DNA from: Chitinophaga ginsengisoli
GTDB taxonomy: Bacteria; Bacteroidota; Bacteroidia; Chitinophagales; Chitinophagaceae
Reading direction: 5' to 3'
Assembly (NCBI RefSeq): GCF_003014595.1
Contig: NZ_PYGK01000013.1
Location: 1-64,000, forward strand
Length of the DNA: 64,000 bases
Shown here one piece after another: positions 1 to 7,780 of this stretch (positions are counted from its first letter, which is position 1; each line of letters opens with the position of its first letter). Position numbers and translations under genes: made by a program. The notes beneath the pieces are model-generated. The model was not told the DNA's origin. It searched no databases and saw nothing but the letters and a program-made list of their open reading frames with translations.

Positions 1-521
1 TTTTTTTATTTTTGGTTCGACCTTCCGAGCCCTTTAATTATCTACATCGTTTTTCCACACATGTTTTGTGAATAAAACTTACCGAACTATTGATAGAGAA
101 GTTTTGTAAGATGAAAACTACATTATGTTTTTATTGCAAAACATTTTCACAATAAAAACATAATGCGATACATTTTGTTGTTTAAATTCTCACTTTCAAA
201 CCTAATGTATTACACTTCTTAGGATTTAAGTTGCCTTTTTGAATTTCCTTTGCCGATTGATAAATCCGCTTTTATCAATGATTTGTACTAATAAAAATGT
301 GAATATTAGATAAATCTCTAGGCCCTCTCTATTTTCTCAACCATTTGCTTTAGAGGATAGCTTCCATTACGATCATAACTCATAACCCGACACCCAACAA
401 AAAATACAAACTACTTTGTATTTTCCATCTTCTTCCAAAAACCTATTTTTAATATTGGTTACTTACATCAAGTACATCAATTCCCCGATATCAATATTCA
501 CCATCTACAAAACCTTTCTCC
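1..521. other. AT-rich intergenic region upstream of the PLD-like gene
   Basis: No reading frame here looks like a gene on either strand. The only clear structure is a perfect 16-bp inverted repeat at 121-165, listed separately. No TAnnTTTG promoter element was found close to the start at 522. Confidence 0.6.
121..165. repeat. Perfect 16-bp inverted repeat with 13-nt loop
   Basis: The arms CATTATGTTTTTATTG (121-136) and its exact complement (150-165) enclose a 13-base loop. There is no G+C-rich stem and no T-run, so it is a poor intrinsic terminator. It could be an operator or part of a small mobile repeat. It lies about 360 bp before the PLD-like gene. Confidence 0.75.
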
Positions 522-2288
522 ATGCGTTTTAAGTCAAACAAAGTAGACGGATTTACAATCTACGCAGTGACAGGCACCTATACAGTTGCATTTGCGATAG
601 ACTGCGCTGAAGAACACATGAAAGGCCTCCTGGGCTTCATGGTAGAAAAAGAGTATATCAACCAGAAACACGAACGTGTCAGGACAACTGTAATGGGCTT
701 TAAGGTATTTAAAGATCGGGTTGAAAACCCTATACCAGGTGGCTTGTATTCTACATATGACAACCCGATCCAAGCCTTTACCTGGGAAGATTTCTCCGCG
801 TACGCCGAACAAGACTACACCTACCACTTTACTCCCCTGAGAGGAACACCCCTGAATATAAAACGTGGGGCGACTATTTCTATTGATGTAACGACAGAAG
901 CACTCTGGGTGGCCGGGGACCATTCTGTATTCTTCAACCGGGGAGTCGCATCCAGCCAGGCATATGCGATGAAATTTGGCAATAAAAGCCCTGACAAGGT
1001 AGCAGATAATTCCGCTTATAAATGGCTTTCCAGGGGGCTGAAAGAAGCGCTCATTGCATTTATAGAACAGGCAGAAAGAGGCGATAAGATCTATGGATGC
1101 TTTTATGAGTTCAGATATGATGGCGTGCTATTAGCCTTGAGAGAAGCGGCAGATCGCGGCGTACTGCTTGAACTTGTTTATGATTGTAAAGAGAATCAAC
1201 GCCTGGATAAAAAGACCGGCGAAATGATACCTAGTTTTCCCAAAGTGGAAAATAATAAGGCATGTGAAACCGCCGGACTGGATAAACATCCTAACTGCAC
1301 ACTGATAAGTCGTACACGCAATAAAAGCTACATTAGCCACAATAAGTTTATGGTGCTGGAGAAAGAAGGGGTCTGCACAAAAGTATGGACCGGTTCTACC
1401 AACATTTCCAAGGGAGGGATCTTCGGACAAGCGAACGTCGGTCACGCCGTAGATGATCAGGAAGTGGCAAGTCAATACAAAGCCTATTGGGATGTTATCA
1501 AGAATGATCCCGATAGTAAAACACTTGAAACCTTTACATCAAAGGCCGAGGCTGACCTGACCAGTGTAGACGATATCCAGGATGGTGTCACCTGCATTTT
1601 CAGTCCGCGGAAGACCGTTGATATGCTTAACTTCTATGCCACTTTACTGGACAGCGCAACATCCTGTGCATGTATCACACTTGCATTCGGCGTGAATGAA
1701 GTATTTGCAAATGCCCTCTCTGACAATACCACTAACAGCGCATTAACTTTTCTGCTACTGGAAAAAGATGCAGAAGAACAATTCGATTACATCTATCAAA
1801 ACCATGTTGTCAAAGCTGTTGGATCATACATTCCGGAAAATGCGCTATATAAATGGGTGAGAGAAACCAATACATTCGGATTGAAACTTAATACCAATGT
1901 AATGTATGTGCACTCCAAGTTCCTCTTGAAAGATCCGCTGCAGAAAGATTGTATCATTGCAACTGGCTCGGCTAACTTCAGTGGTCCGTCCACTACAGAC
2001 AATGATGAGAATATGATGATCATTAAAGGTAATCCCAGAGTGGCGGATATCTACTTCACAGAATTCCTGAGATTATTTAACCACTATTACTTTCGTTGGA
2101 TCGTCAAAAAAATGACAGAACAGGGGTCACTCGATTACGATAACCCGGCTTTCCTTTCCTCTACGGACACATGGACAAATCAATACAAAGCTGGTAAATA
2201 CAAAAGAAAACGTATAGAAATATTCACCGGTATGTATGGCATACAGCAGCACCAAAATACGATGCTGAGCATGCCTGACAGAACTTGA
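522..2288 (+). CDS. Phospholipase D-like (HKD) domain protein
   Basis: A 588-residue protein with two PLD-type catalytic half-sites. The second is canonical, HxKx4D at residues 464-471 followed by GSANFS at 482-487. The first, at 273-280, reads HxKx4E followed by GSTNIS at 291-296, so the usual Asp is Glu. Such proteins form one two-histidine active site and cleave phosphodiesters in lipids or nucleic acids. No signal peptide is visible, so it is probably cytoplasmic. About 170 residues before the first half-site match nothing I recognise. PLD-like proteins of this size include lipases, nucleases and defence effectors, and the sequence does not decide between them. It appears to be a single-gene unit. 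Confidence 0.8.
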   Translation: MRFKSNKVDGFTIYAVTGTYTVAFAIDCAEEHMKGLLGFMVEKEYINQKHERVRTTVMGFKVFKDRVENPIPGGLYSTYDNPIQAFTWEDFSAYAEQDYTYHFTPLRGTPLNIKRGATISIDVTTEALWVAGDHSVFFNRGVASSQAYAMKFGNKSPDKVADNSAYKWLSRGLKEALIAFIEQAERGDKIYGCFYEFRYDGVLLALREAADRGVLLELVYDCKENQRLDKKTGEMIPSFPKVENNKACETAGLDKHPNCTLISRTRNKSYISHNKFMVLEKEGVCTKVWTGSTNISKGGIFGQANVGHAVDDQEVASQYKAYWDVIKNDPDSKTLETFTSKAEADLTSVDDIQDGVTCIFSPRKTVDMLNFYATLLDSATSCACITLAFGVNEVFANALSDNTTNSALTFLLLEKDAEEQFDYIYQNHVVKAVGSYIPENALYKWVRETNTFGLKLNTNVMYVHSKFLLKDPLQKDCIIATGSANFSGPSTTDNDENMMIIKGNPRVADIYFTEFLRLFNHYYFRWIVKKMTEQGSLDYDNPAFLSSTDTWTNQYKAGKYKRKRIEIFTGMYGIQQHQNTMLSMPDRT

Positions 2289-2371
2289 TTACACAACAAC
2301 ATTGACACTACAACTGAAGTATGCAAACATTGCTTATTTCAATTTAATTACATATCCCTCCTGATCTGGGG

Positions 2372-2512
2372 GCTTCGATGGATAACAGTGCTTTTATGAC
2401 CGGAAGCGAACTATTTGTTGACGGGGATTCGGACAAGTATAAGAGGTCTGCGATCTGTTTAATTGACCAGAAGGCAGCAAAAATTTTATTCCCCCATATC
2501 ATACTCCCGTGA
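2372..2512 (+). pseudogene. Remnant of an SDR-family dehydrogenase (C-terminal end)
   Basis: In the frame of 2372, the stretch ASMDNSAFMTGSELFVDGD closely matches the conserved C-terminal motif of classical short-chain dehydrogenases (SxxxTG.xLxVDGG). After VDGD the reading drifts and stops at 2510-2512. Nothing upstream restores the Rossmann fold, so this is the residue of a deleted gene. The assignment rests on about 20 residues. Confidence 0.55.
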
Positions 2513-2546
2513 TCAGTGTTTGGCAGGGCTTGCAAAAACCTGCTTG

Positions 2547-2619
2547 GCGAACTGATAAATTTTGTCTAAATCCTCGGCAAATTGGTTCGATAATTGTCCC
2601 TCGCAGTCCGCAAAGAAAA
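2547..2619. repeat. Diverged 73-bp repeat, copy A
   Basis: This stretch aligns without gaps to 26752-26824, with about 53 of 73 positions identical by eye. Read on the minus strand, both encode a peptide of the form GQLSNQ...DLDxIYQxAK; copy B has stop codons in it. The pattern vaguely recalls the N-terminal region of IS5-type transposases, so both may be decayed insertion-sequence fragments; that identification is tentative. A hairpin adjoins each copy on the same side. Confidence 0.6.
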
Positions 2620-2654
2620 GGGACAAATCATCACAAGTATGATTTGTCCCTTTT
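2616..2654. terminator. Perfect 16-bp hairpin with flanking A and T runs
   Basis: The arms AAAAGGGACAAATCAT (2616-2631) and its complement (2639-2654) flank a 7-base loop, and Ts continue to 2655. It can act as an intrinsic terminator on either strand, for instance for the minus-strand operon ending at 2788. It also borders repeat copy A, so it may belong to that element. Confidence 0.6.
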
Positions 2655-2787
2655 TCATTAGTACCTGTGTTGCCCAACAGGATTGTGATAAGCACAAACA
2701 CTTTACAAAATCTGAGCAGTAGAAGTCCTTTTAGGCAGTTATTTATTTAGAGAATGATTTGACTATTGCCTTAATCAGCACCGGTGT

Positions 2788-3510
2788 CTAATTGGATTTT
2801 AAGGAATTTATGGTTTTACCTGAAAGAATAAGCGCTGAGCTATCTGCCACTAAAAGATCACTTTGGTCGGTATATAAATGGCCCATATCCAGAAGGGTTA
2901 CCCCCTTTAACCTCGCTGTTATTTTTTTCGCATGCATAATCGGAGAACCTTTCAGATCGGGGTTCATTTCAAACACCACTTGAGTCGAGTCATTTTGGGT
3001 AACATCAAGTTGATCAAAATTATGAATGTTGCTCTCTACCTCTAGTCGTGACTTTCCTGATAAACGAACTGTAAGCGATTTTTGCCGGAACTCATCTAAT
3101 TCAAGATTCGTATTATGCCCTTCAATTGAAAACAGTTCAGGGGCAGCAACACGCACCAGGATGTTGTTTTGCATCCATGACTTTTCAATAAGATCATCAT
3201 ATTTATTAAGAAACTTTATATGTAAAGTATCCCCATTTATATAGGCTTTCACACTATCTTTCTGATAACCACCCCAGTAGTCCAGAACTCTTACTGAAGA
3301 GTTTTTATTTTGCTCAAAAACGATATTAGTGACATTTCCACCATCAACTATTAAATGCTTAAAAGGGTGTTCCAATATCTTATTGTAATTCCAATATAAA
3401 TCGGATTTATCCCGATGGTCATATTGCCTTTTGAAAAGCAGGTTGGAAGCAAACAAGCTAGTCACGAAAAGCGCCAGCAGGGTAATGAGTATTATAGTAC
3501 TTAGTTTCAT
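2788..3510 (-). CDS. GIN-domain (DUF2807-like) envelope protein
   Basis: About 240 residues from the ATG at 3510. A longer frame starts at 3576 but would overlap the GntR gene by 65 bases; the chosen start gives a good hydrophobic N-terminal segment (about residues 5-20) directly after the GntR stop. The rest is beta-rich and lacks cysteine pairs or catalytic motifs. Phrases such as FKHLIVDGG, DTLHIKF and SKSRLEVE-like strands match the putative autotransporter-adhesin head GIN family of Bacteroidota, which forms right-handed beta folds at the cell surface or periplasm. It is the last gene of the ABC/GntR operon, so it is likely induced with the transporter. Its role is unknown. Confidence 0.65.
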   Translation of the reverse strand: MKLSTIILITLLALFVTSLFASNLLFKRQYDHRDKSDLYWNYNKILEHPFKHLIVDGGNVTNIVFEQNKNSSVRVLDYWGGYQKDSVKAYINGDTLHIKFLNKYDDLIEKSWMQNNILVRVAAPELFSIEGHNTNLELDEFRQKSLTVRLSGKSRLEVESNIHNFDQLDVTQNDSTQVVFEMNPDLKGSPIMHAKKITARLKGVTLLDMGHLYTDQSDLLVADSSALILSGKTINSLKSN

Positions 3511-3511
3511 T

Positions 3512-3889
3512 TTATTTATCCTTATAATTTTGGTTAATATATTCCTCAAATCTTCTGTTAACTTCTTCCGCCCCAATTTTAAGTAAATGCATGTTTCTAA
3601 ACATTAATGGCAGTTCATTTTCCAAAAACAATTCTCTCCGGTAAGCAAGAACACGTTGCATACCTTCCTCTTCAAGAAAGTATCCCACTCCTCTGCGGTT
3701 AGTTATAATTTGCTTTTGCTGCAAAAAATCATAAGTACGCTGTATTGTATTAGGTGTTACTTCCATGTAAACGGCCAGCTCCCTTATGCTTAGTATTTTA
3801 TTTCCGGTCTGCCAATTTCCCAGCAGTATCTGTTCACATACATATTCCACTATTTGCAGATAAATCGCTTGCTTGTCTCTGAATTCCAT
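3512..3889 (-). CDS. GntR-family transcriptional regulator, YtrA type
   Basis: A 125-residue protein with an N-terminal winged helix-turn-helix (about residues 10-72): IYLQIVEYVCEQILLGNW, then SIRELAVYMEVTPNTIQRTY and a wing RRGVGYF. The short C-terminal tail of about 50 helical residues is typical of the YtrA subfamily, which lacks a large ligand domain and represses its own ABC-transporter operon. The gene abuts the permease (stop of permease at 3890, start here at 3889) and is followed 1 bp later by the GIN gene. The inverted repeat at 5531-5560 is its likely operator. The inducing signal is not evident; relatives respond to cell-wall-active antibiotics. Confidence 0.88.
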   Translation of the reverse strand: MEFRDKQAIYLQIVEYVCEQILLGNWQTGNKILSIRELAVYMEVTPNTIQRTYDFLQQKQIITNRRGVGYFLEEEGMQRVLAYRRELFLENELPLMFRNMHLLKIGAEEVNRRFEEYINQNYKDK

Positions 3890-4684
3890 TTACATTTCCT
3901 TTTCTTTTAACCTGATTAAGGCCGTTAACCACAATGTTCCGGGGATCACATAACTTATCAAAAAGCTGATTACCGAATTCACACCTTCGGGCAGATCTAC
4001 AATTCCAATCGCAGAACCTACTTTTAAAAATATACTTTTAAAAGGGGTAGCCATGTCGATATGGTTAAAAAACAGGCCAGCGATCAGAAGATTAGCAAAA
4101 TAAGTGAATATAACCAGCGTACAAACCAACAGAGCCACTTTGATATAACTGACTTTATTAAAATACAGCGAACCTAATAACATAGCTCTTGAGATATTAA
4201 AGAAAATGATGAATATATTCTTAGCTATCTCATTATTAAATCCAAATACTTCAACTGAACGATATAAATTTTGATAATTGGGACTATTGGGATCAAGTCC
4301 CTGATGGTAGTTATTTACAAAAAATATATCTACCAACCTGAAAAAACCAAGATATATGGCGGCATAGATAACTACTGAAATCAACACTGCACAAAGCCAT
4401 TTCTCCAAATGTGACGCAGGTAGCATTAAAAAGGAGGTACCACTTGAATTGGATGAAAAGTAGCCCAATGCTGAAGACGACATAAAACTGCCACCAACCA
4501 GAAAACCAAAAACAAAGGCGCTGACCTGGGCCTTGGCTATACCAGCCATCGATTGTACAATTGCATAGGTAAGTAAAGTAATGACAAGTGTCACTAACAT
4601 CAATCCAAGCATTAGTGCGGGGCGTTCAAGTACTGATTTTTTGAACACCCAACCAAACCGTTTTATATTAAATGTATCGTTCAT
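3890..4684 (-). CDS. ABC transporter permease subunit
   Basis: A 264-residue protein with about six hydrophobic segments, starting near residues 25-45, 50-72, 100-122, 160-180, 185-210 and 235-258. There is no ATPase motif. It lies between the ATPase gene (1-bp gap, 4684/4686) and the GntR gene, so it is the membrane half of that exporter. The substrate cannot be read from the sequence. Exporters in GntR/YtrA operons are commonly linked to peptide or lipid-active antibiotics or envelope stress. Confidence 0.78.
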   Translation of the reverse strand: MNDTFNIKRFGWVFKKSVLERPALMLGLMLVTLVITLLTYAIVQSMAGIAKAQVSAFVFGFLVGGSFMSSSALGYFSSNSSGTSFLMLPASHLEKWLCAVLISVVIYAAIYLGFFRLVDIFFVNNYHQGLDPNSPNYQNLYRSVEVFGFNNEIAKNIFIIFFNISRAMLLGSLYFNKVSYIKVALLVCTLVIFTYFANLLIAGLFFNHIDMATPFKSIFLKVGSAIGIVDLPEGVNSVISFLISYVIPGTLWLTALIRLKEKEM

Positions 4685-4685
4685 T

Positions 4686-5531
4686 TTATTTAGTGTTACT
4701 GGTGAAAATTTCTTTTGCTAATTGTGGCTTTGAGGTAACGCCATTAAATAAGTTCTCCAAATTGATCCGGGTATCTTCACCCGAAGTATTTTCTCTCACC
4801 AGAGACACTCCTTTCAGATGCTTCTCCGCATACAAGATCCTTTTATCATTTGGCGGAGTACTAACCGTTTCAAAGATTAGCTTTTCAGTAATTGAATCAA
4901 CAGATTCGTTTAAAAGCAATTGGCCATCATCGACAATGATCACCTGATCAATTAAGTTTTCGAGATCACGGGTTTGATGCGTCGAGATGATAATAATGCG
5001 GTCATCTGTCATTACTGATGCGATCAATTGCCTGAATTGCGCTTTCGACGGAATGTCCAGGCCATTGGTAGGTTCATCCATTAGTAAAATCTGTGTGTTG
5101 CAGGCTAACGCAAAGGCAATACTGAATTTCTTTTGCTGACCAAATGACAACGCACTGAGCTTTGTGGGAACGGAAACCGCCAGCTCTTTTAGAAAAATGT
5201 TTAATTCATCCGCGTTAAAATTGGGATAGAACACCGAAAATAAATCTAAATATTTCCTGAGGGTTAGCGGCGGAAGTGTAACATCTTCTGAAATAAAATA
5301 TACGGTATTCAGGAACGATGGTTTTCTCCTTTGGGGAATACTACCATTAACTATTACCTTCCCTTTTTTGGGAAATAATGTTCCGGAGATATTCTTCAGG
5401 AGCGTAGATTTCCCCGCGCCGTTTTTACCCAACAGACCATATATGTTCCCCCCTTTTATATCGAGCGAAAGGTCGCTGTAGAGCAATTTTTTGTTGCTAT
5501 AACCAAATGATAAATTTGAAATCTTAATCAT
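4686..5531 (-). CDS. ABC transporter ATP-binding protein
   Basis: A 281-residue nucleotide-binding subunit. Walker A is GKNGAGKST at residues 35-43, the signature region reads ALSFGQQKK (the usual LSGGQ is LSFGQ), Walker B is ILLMDEPTNGLD, and the switch histidine is in STHQTRDLE. About 70 residues follow the core domain. It is the first gene of a minus-strand operon continuing to permease, GntR and GIN proteins. The start codon at 5531 touches a perfect 9-bp inverted repeat, pointing to tight repression by the operon's own GntR protein. Confidence 0.9.
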   Translation of the reverse strand: MIKISNLSFGYSNKKLLYSDLSLDIKGGNIYGLLGKNGAGKSTLLKNISGTLFPKKGKVIVNGSIPQRRKPSFLNTVYFISEDVTLPPLTLRKYLDLFSVFYPNFNADELNIFLKELAVSVPTKLSALSFGQQKKFSIAFALACNTQILLMDEPTNGLDIPSKAQFRQLIASVMTDDRIIIISTHQTRDLENLIDQVIIVDDGQLLLNESVDSITEKLIFETVSTPPNDKRILYAEKHLKGVSLVRENTSGEDTRINLENLFNGVTSKPQLAKEIFTSNTK

Positions 5532-5560
5532 GTAGTGTAGTAGTTAAGTATTACACTACA
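5531..5560. promoter_or_regulatory. Predicted GntR/YtrA operator
   Basis: A perfect inverted repeat TGTAGTGTA (5531-5539), 12 bases, TACACTACA (5552-5560). Its core AGTGTA...TACACT matches the operator type described for YtrA-family repressors. It directly precedes and touches the ATG of the ATPase gene, where bound repressor would block transcription or initiation. Confidence 0.75.
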
Positions 5561-5968
5561 ATACTAGACCTTTATTTTATCATCTACAAGAGGTTTTCAA
5601 AATACATCAACTTATTTTTTATAAATAACTGAATTTCAATATGATAATTACTAAATTGGTTTAAAACAGGTCAATTGACCTGGATATGTATAGCAGCCTG
5701 TTAGCTCGGAAATGTCTAAGAATCGCCTTGCAAGGCATCCCCTAACCGCCTAAACACCATAATTCTAGTTCTTTAAGTATCTCTGCTCCTTATCATACAA
5801 GCCAAACAATTCCTGAAACTTTTATTCCGTCATTTCAGTCAAAGCATAGTATTTGTCCTCCATATTCTTGATCTGCCTGTTTAATTAGCAGCTTTTCTTA
5901 TAATCATCGGTTAATTTCTATAAGTAAAACCCTTTTTTTAAATGTTAATTAGAACATCCATTTCCACC
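5561..5968. other. Intergenic region between the ABC operon and a pseudogene
   Basis: No coding frame is supported. It contains one 16-bp perfect palindrome (5667-5682), listed separately. The part next to 5561 should carry the minus-strand promoter of the ABC operon, but no TAnnTTTG element stands out. Confidence 0.5.
5667..5682. repeat. 16-bp perfect palindrome
   Basis: CAGGTCAATTGACCTG is fully self-complementary without a spacer, the shape of a dimeric regulator site. It lies about 135 bp upstream of the ATPase start. No nearby gene other than the ABC operon would obviously use it. Confidence 0.6.
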
Positions 5969-6745
5969 TTATTCAGTCAAATTAAAACCATATTCAGTCA
6001 TTTCCTTTTCATAGTCTGCCAAAGAATTGACTAGCTCTTTTTTCCCTAAGGATACTTCAATAAGCTCTTTTCCAAGAAGCACTGCATCCTTTAGGGCTAC
6101 ATTGGCACCTCTTCCCAAACTGGGTGTCATTTTGTGAATGGCATCTCCCAAAAGGGTAACATTATGATGAGGTTTTAAATCAAAAGGAATGCTGGAATTC
6201 ATTTCAATATAAAAAAAAGAACCTTTTTCACCAGCTGCAGGAACAGATGATGCTTTTCTTGGCCAGTCACTTAAAAGTTCAATTGCCATTTGTTGTAGCT
6301 CATCGCTTGCTTTCTTTCTTACTACTGTATCATCAGAACCAAAAAATTCTTTACGCCCCGAAATAATACATCCTACATAATCGTGTTGTTCGTTTAATGT
6401 GCAATCAAGACCTAAACTTTGGGCTGCAGATTCCGGACGTACTGGAAAAATGATTGGTCCTACACCTAAAATCAATTTACGGGCATCTGAAACTGCAGTG
6501 AAAACATCTGCAATACATAGTTGTGGTAATACTTTTCTCGCATCCTCTAATTTAATACGTCCATAGATAGCCCTGGCACCGGAGTCCATAATTTTTGCTT
6601 CAGGGGCTCTTTGTTTCCTTACGACAGAACCTGCTCCGTCTGCACCAATCAGTAAATCTCACTTTATAATTCTTCTATCTTCAAAAAATGCCGTTACTCC
6701 CTAAAGCTTACCACTCGCCGCTTGCAGTTGAGTATAAAAGTGTCT
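5969..6745 (-). pseudogene. FAD-dependent monooxygenase, N-terminally decayed
   Basis: The open part (from 6589 to 5969, 206 codons) carries the C-terminal FAD signature GDAIHKMTPSLGRGANVAL of aromatic-ring hydroxylase/TetX-like monooxygenases. Reading the same frame further upstream gives DLLIGADGAGSVVR, the conserved DG motif, then GVTAFFED and LQAASGKL. These are broken by two in-frame stops: TGA near 6659 just before DLLIGADG, and TAG near 6698 after SGKL. Homology fades near 6745, and the N-terminal GxGxxG dinucleotide-binding segment is missing. The gene is therefore a pseudogene; a product starting at the internal ATG at 6589 would lack the FAD-binding fold. Confidence 0.85.
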
Positions 6746-6841
6746 AACTACACACTTTCGCTATTGCCTGTTATCAAAGAAATGATTTTATGGGGTAAAA
6801 ACCACAGGAAGAAAATCAGTGAGCAATGATCTTCGGCTGCA

Positions 6842-7762
6842 TTAATTAAATGACGCTCTGAATTTCAACGGGGAAAGCTTAGCCTTTGCCTTAAACAACT
6901 TGCTGAACGACTGCGAATGTTCAAAGCCAAGTTCGTAAGCAATTTCGCTAACGGATAAATTCGTTGTGGATAATTTTTCCTTGGCTTTTTCAATCAACTT
7001 ATCATGAATGTGTTGCTGTGTGCTTTGGCCCGTTAATACTTTCAGTAAACCACTTAAATATTTTGTCGATGTATTTAAGGTACCGGCAATGTATTCAACT
7101 GTCGGCAAACCATTTGAAACAATTTCATCGCTGCTAAAGTAGTCAGTCAATACTTTTTCTAAACGTGCTAAAATTTGATGATTGGACTTTTCTCTTGTGA
7201 TGAATTGACGATTGTAAAAACGTTCCGAATAACTAAGTAAACTTTCAATTTGTGATACAATAATTTGCTTGCTGAATCTATCTATATTGGAAAGATGTTC
7301 TTCCCGAATGTTTTGAATAATGTTATTGATTGTTGCCTCTTCTTTCTTTGAAAGCCATAATGCTTCGTTTACGGAATATCCAAAAAACTCATATTGTTTA
7401 ATCGTTTTTGCAAGCGATGTATTCCAAAGGAAATCAGGGTGAATGAGTAATATCCAACCCGAACGCTTTGTCATAGGATGAGGATCTGGTTCAATCCTGA
7501 AAACCTGATTGGGCGAAGCGAAAAAGGCAACACCATCCTCAAAATCATATTCCTGTTGTCCGTATCTCAGCTTGGCGTTCATTCCTCGTTTTATAGAAAT
7601 CTGATAAAAATCAAATACCCAATTGGTCTCACTGATATCAGCAGGGCGTTGAATTTTTGCATAATCAACAACGCTGATCAGCGGGTGTCCGGGTTGTGAC
7701 AACCCTCTTAACCGATGAAATTCGCTGATCGTTTTTATTCTTCGTGTCTGCCGTTGTTCCAT
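6842..7762 (-). CDS. AraC-family transcriptional regulator
   Basis: A 306-residue regulator. The N-terminal half is a cupin-like ligand domain (residues about 20-170, with YGQQEYDFEDGVAFF). The C-terminal half has the double helix-turn-helix (about 205-305), ending in LSVSEIAYELGFEHSQSFSKLFKAKAKLSPLKFR. It follows the amidohydrolase gene by 18 bp on the same strand and probably controls it; paired 15-bp direct repeats upstream of that gene (8811-8846) are a likely site. It is a clear paralogue of the AraC protein at 29113-30027, sharing SEFHRxRGL near the start and the whole architecture. Confidence 0.9.
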   Translation of the reverse strand: MEQRQTRRIKTISEFHRLRGLSQPGHPLISVVDYAKIQRPADISETNWVFDFYQISIKRGMNAKLRYGQQEYDFEDGVAFFASPNQVFRIEPDPHPMTKRSGWILLIHPDFLWNTSLAKTIKQYEFFGYSVNEALWLSKKEEATINNIIQNIREEHLSNIDRFSKQIIVSQIESLLSYSERFYNRQFITREKSNHQILARLEKVLTDYFSSDEIVSNGLPTVEYIAGTLNTSTKYLSGLLKVLTGQSTQQHIHDKLIEKAKEKLSTTNLSVSEIAYELGFEHSQSFSKLFKAKAKLSPLKFRASFN

Positions 7763-7780
7763 AATACAAATTTAGAGATT

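Noticed and set aside
1-40. tRNA-like GGTTCGA string at the window start
   Set aside because: No acceptor or anticodon stems pair around it.
2513-2701. Minus-strand 62-codon frame as a real gene
   Set aside because: It spans the hairpin and repeat copy A, and the matching copy B is interrupted by stops.
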